A DNA stretch of 64,000 nucleotides from Mrakia gelida. Its lineage: Eukaryota; Basidiomycota; Tremellomycetes; Cystofilobasidiales; Mrakiaceae. The translations under genes were made by a program, and so were the position numbers. The stretch covers positions 372,001-436,000 of the forward strand of contig BRON01000013.1 in the NCBI GenBank assembly GCA_024345305.1. The letters run 5' to 3'. Below are positions 55,209 to 64,000 of the stretch, piece by piece. Every line of letters begins with the position of its first letter. Positions within the stretch are counted from its first letter, which is position 1. The notes beneath the pieces were generated by a model. It saw only the letters and a list, made by a program, of their open reading frames with translations, had not been told where the DNA came from and searched no databases.

Positions 55209-58200
55209 ATGGCTCACGGTGATTCTGCAACGACGAACTCGACGACGGCGACGACTGGGAAGACGACGACGAAGTGAGTCCAGCCGTCTTCTCTTCCTCG
55301 TCGTCGCACTGTTTTGAACGCTGAAGCCCCTTCTCTTTCTCCTTTCCCTCCCTCCCCAGGACAGTCAGTCCTGCGAAGCTCTACCAGAGTGCCTTCCCAC
55401 TCTACCACTGGTACATGGTCGCCGCCGTCTGCGCCTTCTTCGCCATCTTTCACTTCGGATCCATGCTCGCCCATCGTCAACGTCGTCTCGCCGCCATCAA
55501 GGCTCGCTCTCTCGCACCCGTCTCGGAGAAGGATGACTATGCCTTCAAGCCTGCTCCTTCCAAAGGAGGACTTCTCGCCGCTCCTTTAGCAGTTAAGGCT
55601 GCGTTGTGGAAGGGGTTGATCTGGAGGGAGTTCGCCATTTCCATGTGGTCCTCGTCGTCGAGCGAGATGTTTTGGAGCGTCGCTTACACGGTCGCCATGC
55701 TGGTCTTCGGTTTCATTTACCGTTAGTTCTCATTGGCTCTCTATCCTCTTCGTTCGCGAGCACTGAACTGACCTGTCTCACTCTCTTTCTTGTCCCTCCG
55801 TCCGTCTCCTCGTCCCTTCCCTCGCTCCTCTCCTCGACCCCTTCTCCTCTTCTCCAGTTCCCATGGGACCCACGGACACGCCGAAGACTCAAGCCTCCAT
55901 GTGTCAGTCCTCTTCATCGCTCGAGCGCGTCTTCCTTTTCCTCGCTGACCTCCTCGTCTCTCTCTTCGAACTCGACAGACGCCAACCGATGTGGACGACT
56001 CGCCTTCGCCCAGCTTCCCCTAATCGTCGGACTCGCGAGCAAGAACAACGTGATCTCCTTCGTCACCGGAGTTTCCTACGAGAAGGTTCGTTCTTTCAAG
56101 CGAGAAGTCGAGCGACAGGTCGAACGCGCTGACTCGTTCTTTTCCCTCAGTTGAACTTCCTTCATCGATCTAGTGCCCGAGCCTGCCTCATTCTCTCGTG
56201 GGCGCACTCGATCGGAAGGAGTGTTCCTATCCCTCTCCAGACTAAGAACTCTCTCAAAACTGTGTGAGTCGTCCGTCCTCCGCGAACCTTTCGAAGACGC
56301 GTCGAACGAAGAGAAGCGGACGACTTGATCTGACCGTGTGCTCCCCCCCTTCCCTCTCGCCCCTCTGTTCGACCCCCTTCCGTCTCTCTCAGTCACATGC
56401 AGATGGGAGTCGTCGCTCTCGCCTCCTTCACCCTCCTGACGCTGCTCTCGTTCAAGCCCTTCCTTCGTCGGATGGCCTACGAAGCTTTCTTGATCTCGCA
56501 TATCCTCCTCGCACTGTAAGTTGTTCTATCATAGATCTAGGAGTCTATATCAAGGAACTCCAAGGGTCTTTCGAAAGAAGGGAAGCACGGAACTGACCTC
56601 GCTCGAACTCCTTTCGCTCACGCCGACGTTTCCTCTTCGAACCTTCAGTCTGTTCATTGTTGGAGCGTACATGCACTGGCAGGAATTCGGAGTCTGGGTC
56701 TGGCCTTCCCTATTCCTTTGGTGAGTAAAGTTCTCCTTTCTCACTCGCGGCGCGATTCTGCGAGCTGACTCGTTCCTCCTTCACCTCCTCGCGATGCAGG
56801 GGTCTCGATCGCTTCGTTCGACTCGGAAAGACCATCGTTCTCAACAAGCTGTGGCTCTCTTTTTCGTCCAAGACTGGAGTCGAGCAGAGGACTGCCGTCG
56901 TCGAGTGAGTTCGAGTTTCATCTGGGTCGAGAGGTTGAGCGATTCGCGAATCTGACGCGTCTCGTCCTCGTCTTTTCTCTTCTCCTTAGATCTCTTCACG
57001 GCGGTGCTCTTCGAGTCACTCTCCCTCGATCGATGAACTGGACTCCTGGACAGCACGCTTACCTCGGTAAGCTCCGAAACACACTCGAGGCGTCGTCGTC
57101 GCGCTCGAAGTCCTGACCAACCCTCGTTCTTCGTCCTCTTCTTCTCCAGTCTGCCCTACCGTCTCACGATTCCGTTCGTCTTCTTCCTTCATCCTCTTCC
57201 CTCGATACCTGCCTGACATCTTATCTTCCCCCTCTCACAGCCTTCGAAGCCCACCCGTTCACCATCGCCTCGATCCCGTCGTCGGACAAGAAGGTCCTGT
57301 CGGACGTCACCTTCCTTATCGGCGCCAACGATGGATTCACCGGCAGACTGTCTAAGATGGCAAAGTCCAACGGAGGACGGCTGGAGATTCCTGCTTTGTT
57401 GGAGGGACCCTATGGAACGATCGAGTCGCTTGACTCGTTCTCCAGCGTTGTTCTCGTCGCAGGTTCGTTTCGATCTCGGTTTCTCTCCCACGTCAGCACG
57501 GTTACTGACCGAAGTGGCGTTTGTCTGGCAGGTGGTACCGGAGTTACCTACACTCTCCCTTTCGCCCTCCAACTGGTTCGACAAGCTCAAGCTGGAACGT
57601 CGGCCGTCTCGACTCTGACCTTCGTCTGGGTCGTTCGAAACGTCGGTGAGTGATTCTCGCTCGCTCGCTCGCCCACTTCGCAACCGAACCCTGATCTCCC
57701 CCCTCCTTTCCACATTCTCCAGAACACATCGCCTGGATCTCCTCAACGCTCAACCAACTCCGACACGACTGCCCATCTTCGATCGTCCTTGACATCAAGA
57801 TCTTCGTCACGCAAGCTCTCGTCAACGACCTCCCCCGCTCACCCACCATCGCCTCCACCTCCTCCAACGACCACGAAACCTCCTCCTCCAACGAAGAGAT
57901 CACCTCCGACGAAGACCGCTCCTCCTCCCCCGACAGCTCAGAGCTCAACGAGAAGATGCAGGTCGCTGAACGGAACGCTGAGAAAATCGGCGCCGAGCTG
58001 GATCACACTGGAGGGCGACCTGATTTCTCTACTCTTCTGGGTCACATCATTAAGGACGCTGCTGGTGGAGCTGTTTCTGTTAATGGTGAGTATTTCGACT
58101 TGTCGAGAACGAACGGACGAACGAAACGCGCGCTAACCGATCTCTTCCCTCGTCTTCGACGCGTCGACAGTTTGCGGTCCCTCCTCCCTCTCCTCCTCGG

Positions 58201-58301
58201 TCAGGAGCGCTCTCAACTCCAGCGATGGACCTTACAAGATCAAGGATTTCTGGAACGGGGGCTCGTCGGTTTCGCTTCATACTGAAAGCTTCGGGTGGTA
58301 G
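55209..58301 (+). CDS. Ferric/cupric reductase, FRE/NOX-like flavocytochrome
   Basis: It starts MAHGDSATTNSTTATTGKTT, then LYHWYMVAAVCAFFAIFHFG as the first membrane helix. The heme region is LNFLHRSSARACLILSWAHS, a first His pair spaced 13 residues apart, then EAFLISHILLALLFIVGAYM with a following HW, the second His pair. The FAD site is HAYLAFEAHPFTIASIPSS. The NAD(P) sites are GPYGTIESLDSFSSVVLVAG, GGTGVTYTLPFALQ and finally VCGPSSLSSSVRSALN. It ends TESFGW. A Ser/Asp-rich acidic insert (HETSSSNEEITSDEDRSSSP) sits within the NADPH domain. It reduces extracellular Fe(III) or Cu(II) using cytosolic NADPH, feeding high-affinity metal uptake. About nine introns. Confidence 0.9.
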
Positions 58302-58698
58302 CTCGCGTCTCTTCCTCCTCGTCTTCGTCGTTCCCTTTCGCTTTGCTCTTTCTTCTTCCTCTCCTCTCCTTTCTGTCACGCCCTTTCTGTAGATACCTCT
58401 CCTTTCTTCTTTTCTTCACTCAGCTACTAGAACATACGCGACTCCCATTCCCACTCCCAAACGATAACGAGTAGATACACCCTCACACGATACGACGACG
58501 CGAACCCCATAGAAATGAACTGCTCGTGCTTGCTCTCCCGTCCTCTCTCCCTCTCCCTCCCAACCCCACAAGCTCGGAAGAAAGCAGGCCCATCGAATCT
58601 AAACCTGACCCGAACTGAATCTTAGAACCTATCTGTAGAATCTACCGCGGCCAACGCACGACAACTCGCCTCGATTCACCTCCCCAACCCACCGCCCT
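58302..58698. other. Convergent spacer, ferric reductase and uricase
   Basis: About 400 bp between two 3' ends; T/C-rich after the reductase stop. No gene is seen. Confidence 0.35.
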
Positions 58699-60648
58699 CT
58701 ACTTCCTAGTAACAGTAGCCTGAATGAGACCGCTGGGCGACGCGACAGGTTCGAAGACCTCGACTCCTCCGGCTCGTCCCTTTCCGTTCTCGAGGTTGAA
58801 GGGGGTGAGGTTGACGGGCCTGGGGGTTTGGGTTCGAAGACGCGACGAGAGACGAGGTCAGTTTTGGTTCGCGAGCGAGAGAGGAGATGGGGTCGAAAGT
58901 GGTGTGGGAGGATGGACAAGCTGGGACGCGGAGAAAGGGAGAAGCGTGAGATGAGACGAACATGTAGTGCTTGTTGGGGAGGGAGTAGGAGACGGAGGAG
59001 ATGGCGGGAGCGACTGTGAGGAGCGTTTGAGCGGCTTTGTAGAGGGTTGCCTGGGTGATGAGAATAAGTCACGAAGACGAGGGAGGAAAGGGAGGAAGTC
59101 AGCTCGAGTTTGAGGGAGAAGAAGGGAGGAGAAGGGAGAGGAAAGGAGAGGAAAGGAGAGACGCGAACGAACCTGAACGGACGCGGAGTCGTCGGTTGCG
59201 AAGACCTCGAGAGTCGTCTTCCTTCCAGCGGCGGCGGTCTGATAGAGAGGAAGAATTGAGATGAGAGCTGGTCGTCAGCTGATGGAAGAGGTAGGAGCAG
59301 GAAGAGACGCGTCCGAACGAACCTTGGTGAACGTGAGAGCAGCGTCGATCTCGGGAAGGGAGTCGATGGTCAAAGGAACGTTGGGAGGGAGAACGAAGTC
59401 GTAAGAGAGGGTGACGGAAGTGGAGAAGATTCTATCCTCAACCTCTACGGAAGACCAAACCAAAGCAAAGGGAAGAAGGGAGGGTCAGCTCGAGCTCACC
59501 CGCTGGACGACTCGACCTGAGGTCCAATCCCACTGAGAGATAAGGGAACGACATTCACTCACCAGGCAGAGTAGTGTTCTCATCCCTGAAGAACCCAGTG
59601 AACGAGCTTCCTCCCGACTTGAGGACGAGCAGATCCTGGAGTCCAGACTTGACGGTTCCGACGACCTTGTCCTTCCCAGCTGAAGCGTCGACGGAGACGG
59701 AGATGATCTTCTTCTCCTCTCCATCTCGGAGGAAGGAGTGAGGGTGGGGACCGAGTCCTTCGACCTGTCCGATTTGGAAGGGGAAGGAAGAACAGGAAAG
59801 GGGAGGAAGGGAGAGAAAGGTGTGAGCTCGAGCGATTTGGAATCGGACGCGCGGAGGCGAGCTCGTCCGTTGTGCGAGCTCAACCGACTTTCCCTCCTCC
59901 CTTCCCTTCCCTCACAGATAGAGAAGCGCCCAAGCGAGATAGAAGTTGGCTCACCTCTATCCTAGACCACCTCAAGCTCTCGATGTCTACGAAGGACTTG
60001 TGGATGTGAGGGTACTTTGTAACAAAGTGAAGGGCGAGGTGGAGAGCGAAGAGCTCCGGAGTGAGAACGTGAGGAGAGGTCTTTGCGAGGATGTAGACTG
60101 TGTTCTTGACTGTTGAGAGTGAGAGAGCGGGTAAAAGGGAAAGAAGGTCAGAATATGTGAGAAGAAGAGAGAGACACGGAGGGAAGGATACGGAGCGGGC
60201 GAGTCGACGGAGGGAGGAGCGAGGAGATGGGAAGGGAGGAGTGTGGCGATAAGCTCCCTCAGAGCTCTCTGGCGTCCAGGAGAGCTCTCTAGAGCAAGCT
60301 TAGATATGGAGGGACGAACTAGGATGTACTCACCAGTGTCGGTAGCTACGACTGAAGCGTTATCCGCCTTGGTGTAGCTCTCTTCGACGTCTCCCTCCAG
60401 AAGAGCTCGAACGACGTACTCGACGACTGGAAGGAACAGATCGCACAAAGTAGAGAAGGCGAAAGACAGGTCAGCACGAGAGCTGTGTATACTGGGTGTC
60501 CATCTGAAATAGCGAGAAGAGAGGAAGAGAAGGACTCACCATCCTGCTTTGCTGGAGATCCTTCAGAGGCAGGCGTTCGGACGACTCGACAGACTCGGAC
60601 TTTGTCCTTCCCGTATCGGTTAGAAGAGAGGTAGCCAGGCTCAGACAT
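58699..60648 (-). CDS. Urate oxidase (uricase)
   Basis: It starts MSEPGYLSSNRYGKDKVRVC. The family order is complete: the catalytic Lys in NRYGKDKV, then GDVEESYTKADNASVVATDT with the active-site Thr, VKNTVYILAKTSPH, ALHLALHFVTKYPHIHKSFV and EVEGLGPHPHSF. Two uricase half-domains follow: FFRDENTTLPEVEDRIFSTS and ALTFTKTAAAGRKTTLEVF. The catalytic His region is SYSLPNKHYMPVNL. It oxidises urate to 5-hydroxyisourate, the first step of purine catabolism, normally in peroxisomes. The C-terminus reads GLIQATVTRK and stops, so no SKL-type peroxisomal signal is present with this gene model. Length, about 310 aa, is normal. Seven or more introns. Confidence 0.93.
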
Positions 60649-61356
60649 AATGGAAGGTAGAAGGGTGGAAGGGGGGAAGAGTTGGGTTTGGGTGAGTAGT
60701 TGTGGTTGGAGGGAGAGATCCAAAAGACGGGAGGCGAGCAGGGAAGGAAAGAAAGGGTGAGCTCGGAATCCGAGCCGAAGACCTCTCGAGTTTGAAGCTC
60801 AAGATTTTCCTCCGATTCAGACGATAACCTTCGTCTCCTTCTTGAAGACGAGGTGCCATCCTCTCTCTTTCTCACCTCGGAAAAAATCTTCAACATCTAG
60901 TGGACGCGTGCCGGCTTGGAGGTTTAAAAGGCGCCGGCTGGCTCAAGCTCGCTCTCGCTTCCCCTGCTCGCTCTTTCCCTGTATCTCGCCTCCAACCTTC
61001 CCTTTGATGGGCAGGGTCCTCTTAGCTCACAACTCTCTAATCTTGAAATCCTCTTAGCAGCCTTTCCAAGTAGATCAGACCGATCGCCTTCTCTTCTCTC
61101 TCTCTTCTACAGCTCTCGCAACTCTTACATCGACTCTCGTTCGTCGAGCTCGCACCCCTCCCCCCCTCCCTCCGTCCCTTCGCCCCGTTACTCCTCCTCT
61201 CCTCTCTCTCCGCCCACGCACTCGAACAGGTCCGCCTCTCGATTTGGATTCCAAGCCGAGGTTGAGCTTCCTTCCTTCCTTCTCTCAACGGCCACACCCA
61301 ACACACCTTCCTTCCTCCGTTCTCCCTCCCTCCGACTCGCCTCGCTCAGCCCTCGT
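60649..61356. promoter_or_regulatory. Divergent promoter, uricase (-) and MFS transporter (+)
   Basis: About 700 bp. Near the MFS start there are CTTCCTTCCTTC and CTCCCTCCCTCC tracts and the leader CCTCGTATGG. The uricase side has TTCCACC-type pyrimidine runs on the minus strand. No exon is supported between the two. Confidence 0.4.
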
Positions 61357-64000
61357 ATGGCTTCCATCCTCCCCACCTCCTCCATATCAGACGAGGAGAA
61401 GGAGACAGTAGAGCTCGCAGTTCTCACCAAGAACAACAGTATCGTCCCCTCCGAGGGGGAGAGCAAGACAGCATCAGACAAAGGAGCTCACCACGAGGAA
61501 GAGGAGGTTCCTCCTCCAGGCGTGGATTCGCTGGCGGTCGAAACGCCTTTGCCCGTCTATCGCCTCTACAAACGGAGGTGAGCCTTAGATCTTTCGCTCG
61601 TGGTAAGGTTGAAGCATACGCTGACTCGATTGATCTGCTTTGTTTATGGGGGAGCAAAGATGGGCGGGTCTCGCCGGCTTGTGAGTGTCTCTACTCCGCT
61701 TCTCGTCTCGTCCTTCTGCCTTCCTTCCTTCCCCTCGCTGACTCTCTCTTTTGCTCACTCGCAGGTCGATCATCAACATCGTCCTCGGGATGAACGGAGT
61801 CTGGTTCGCTGCCATCTTCGATCAGACGAGAATGTACTTCGAGATCACGACGAACCAGGTCAGACCTCTTCTTCTCTTCACCTCGGCCGCCTTTCTTTTC
61901 TCTTTCTCTTCTCTCACTGACTTTTCTGAGCTTCTTCGATCAGTTCAACTGGCTCACCAACGCGATGAACCTCTTCGGTAAGCCCTGATCCTCGCTGGAA
62001 GAGTCTGGAGGGAGGAGAGGGAGAGAGGGGCGCGTTTGGTTCGGTTGGGAGGGCAAACTCGTCGTCCCCTCTCCTCCCTCCCCACCTTCCCAAGAGTGTT
62101 CCACTCCCCCGAAAGGCCTCACGCTGACCCTCTCTCTTCCTCTCCCCCTCGCAGTAATCGTCTTCGGTTCGTCCCTCCTTCCTCTCCTCCTCCTCGCCGT
62201 CCCTTCCACTCGAAACACGCGTCGCCTCTCGTCTAACCTGTCTCCCTCGTCCCTCCTTTCTTAGGCTTCTTCGTCCCCTACATCATCCAACGAGTCGGAG
62301 TCAAATACACCTGCTGGCTCGGTGCCCTAGCCTCCTTCATCGGCGTCTGGCTTCGAGTAGCAGCCACAGCGAAACCAACGAAATCCTACCCTCTGCTCAT
62401 CATCGCTCACTGCTTCTTTGGCATGGGAACGCCGCTAGTAGGGACGATTGGACCCAAGTGGGTGGAGTTGTTCTTCAATGAGAAGGGGAGGACGACGGCT
62501 ACGGCGATTTATAGCATGGGTGAGTGGTTGGGCGAGAAGACGCGTCGAAAGTCGAGGTCGTGCTTTCTCGTGTTGACTGACCATCTCTTTCTTCGTTCGC
62601 AGCCATCATCTTCGGCTCCCTCCTCGGCCAGATCCTCTCCCCAGCGTTCGTCGTCAAAGCCTCAGACATGCGGTTCGGGTTGCTCGTCAACTCAGCTATC
62701 TCGACGATTCTCGGGATGACTTGGTTCGTCTTCCCTCTTCCGTCCACTCCTCTCCTCATCCTCCTCTTCGAAGGCTTCACCTTCTCCCTCCTCTTCCCAA
62801 CCAAGTTCTCGAAGCTGACACGTCCTCGCATCCCTCATCCCACCATCTAGTTTCCTCGTCTTCTCCGCCCCTCCGACCCCACCAACCTTCACCGCCTCGA
62901 CCCAATCCCTCCCTTTCTTCCCCGTCATGAAGATGATCTGCGGGTTCGGAGGACCTATCTCCTCCGAAGCTGGTCCGGACGGAGAGGTCGTCGGACGAGA
63001 GTCCATGACCAGGAGGGAGAGGTTCGATTTCTACAGTTCGTTCGACCTCTCGTTCTCTCGCTTTCGTCGACGCGTCTCTCTTCGTTCGTTCGAGCTGACC
63101 TCGGCTGCGTTTGTTTGTTCGTTCGTTCGCAGTCATCGCCTTCTGCTGGACCATGGTCGCTAGTGCCCTGCTCTCCGTCGAGAGCTTCATCGGTCAGATC
63201 ACTCTTCCCTACGGATACGATTCGACGAGTGAGCTCTCCCAACCTTACCTCCCTCTCCCTCCCCTCCTCTTCCTTCCTGACTCCCCCCCACCCCCCACCC
63301 CACCCCATCCCTCTCCCTCCTCCCCAGCCGCCGGATTCATGGGCGCCGCCATCATTGCAGCCGGAATCGTCTTCACCCTCGCCGCCGCCCCTCTCTTCGA
63401 CAGAGTCCTCATCTCCCACCTCGGAATCGCACTCAAGTCAGGAGCGACGGCCGTGTTCTTCTGTTTCGTGGGACTCGTGTTCGCTGTTAAACGAGGGAAT
63501 GCTGGAGGGCTGTATGGGTTGTTTTGTGTGATGGGGATTTGTGGGTTCTCGTTGAGTCCTTGTGAGTTCGAGGTTCCTCTCTTCTTCTCTCGACGCGTCG
63601 TTCGCTAACCTCGTTTATTTGTCGTTCTTCTTCACTCTCAGTCGCTTTGGAGCTCGGATCGGAGTTGACGAGGAATCCGGAAGCTACGACGATGCTGTTG
63701 ACCGTGCTGGCTGCGATTTGGAGTATCGTATCGACGGAAGGTGAGCCAACGAAACAAGGACGCTCGTCGAGGACAACGATCTCGCCTCCTCGTTGCCAAC
63801 CTCTCTTCCCTCCCTCGCTTCTTCCTTCTAATCAGTCATCGGCGCTCTCGCCGCTCCCGATGGATCTTTGCGGAATGGACTGGTCTACATGGCGTGCATG
63901 ACCGGAATTGCTGCTGCTTGTGAGCTCTCCTCCTCCGTCCTCCCGCCCTCGCTCGCTCTCCCTCGCTCGCTCTCCCTCGCTCGCGTCCCTTCCCCACCTC
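61357..64000 (+). CDS. MFS transporter, FLVCR-like; 3' end beyond window
   Basis: It starts MASILPTSSISDEEKETVEL, an acidic cytosolic tail, then PVYRLYKRRWAGLAGLSIIN, where a 21-nt exon (61660..61680) supplies WAGLAG. Membrane segments follow: IVLGMNGVWFAAIFDQT, FNWLTNAMNLFVIVFGFFVP, TCWLGALASFIGVWLRVAAT, PLLIIAHCFFGMGTPLVGTI, AIIFGSLLGQILSPAFVVK, IIAFCWTMVASALLSVESFI, AGFMGAAIIAAGIVFTLAAA, GATAVFFCFVGLVFAVKRG and FCVMGICGFSLSPFALELGS. Order and spacing resemble the FLVCR/heme-transporter-like branch of the major facilitator superfamily; fungal members are mostly uncharacterised. The gene continues past 64000: the last exon seen reads VIGALAAPDGSLRNGLVYMA and ends at a GTGAGCTC donor near 63918, so only the C-terminal end is missing. 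Confidence 0.85.

Noticed and set aside
59105..59165. Tandem GGAAAGGAGA repeat
   Set aside because: Only a few copies, inside a uricase intron; simple polypyrimidine complement.
6861..63595. GACGCGTC as ordinary MCB promoter elements
   Set aside because: Most copies are intronic and spread over unrelated genes, so cell-cycle promoter control does not explain them.
1..64000. tRNA, rRNA, CRISPR arrays, transposons and prophage
   Set aside because: No cloverleaf with A/B boxes, no rRNA stretches, no regular spacer repeats, and no transposase, integrase or reverse-transcriptase motifs were seen.

Overview
This is nuclear DNA of a GC-rich basidiomycete yeast, most likely in the Microbotryomycetes (Rhodotorula/Rhodosporidium/Sporobolomyces-like). 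Nearly every gene is split by short introns of about 70-120 bp. These introns start GTGAGT or GTGAGC, carry a CTGAC branch site and end CAG. The proteins are fungal (ILV5, SEC39, DSC/TUL1-type ligase, eL32, uricase, YOR1-type ABC transporter). I saw no bacterial operons, tRNA, rRNA, transposon or CRISPR array. The lineage call is inference; no species can be assigned.

Layout. 0.4-2.9 kb (+) alpha-arrestin; 3.4-4.3 kb (+) hemerythrin-like protein; 4.8-6.5 kb (-) Hv1-type voltage-gated proton channel; 7.9-15.3 kb (+) full-length ABCC transporter; 15.8-19.1 kb (-) four-RRM/RS RNA-binding protein; 19.5-22.2 kb (+) TBC RabGAP; 22.7-25.6 kb (+) membrane-anchored GH16-like protein lacking both catalytic glutamates, abutting an F-box fragment on the opposite strand; 26.0-26.8 kb (+) acidic hypothetical; 27.2-28.1 kb (-) SnoaL/NTF2-like protein; 28.7-30.9 kb (-) pepsin-like protease; 31.2-35.3 kb (-) DSC/Tul1-type RING ligase; 35.8-38.3 kb (-) ILV5; 39.5-40.3 kb (-) hypothetical; 42.0-43.1 kb (+) eL32; 43.5-44.7 kb (+) MYND protein; 45.1-48.5 kb (+) Sec39; 48.8-50.4 kb (-) SDR; 50.5-52.2 kb (-) SGNH esterase; 52.6-53.7 kb (-) second MYND protein; 55.2-58.3 kb (+) ferric reductase; 58.7-60.6 kb (-) uricase; 61.4 kb to window end (+) MFS transporter, 3' truncated.

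Most neighbours are housekeeping or metabolic genes with no shared pathway, as expected for a fungal chromosome arm. Two genes serve ER/Golgi trafficking and membrane quality control (Sec39, DSC-type ligase), and two can serve Rab or ubiquitin-dependent trafficking (TBC, arrestin). The two MYND genes are clearly paralogues with the same five-exon plan.

The signals most worth a second look are: (1) an 8-bp palindrome GACGCGTC present about 45 times by eye, mostly in introns and spacers; (2) a fungal Hv1 channel with Lys at the second S4 charge; (3) a GH16-fold protein in which Q and L replace both catalytic glutamates; (4) an apparent tail-to-tail collision of that gene with an F-box gene start; (5) many microexons of 8-21 nt; (6) the inverted MYND duplicate pair; (7) a uricase ending in TRK rather than an SKL-type signal. 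Exon limits given are by-eye splice calls and remain unproven without RNA data.
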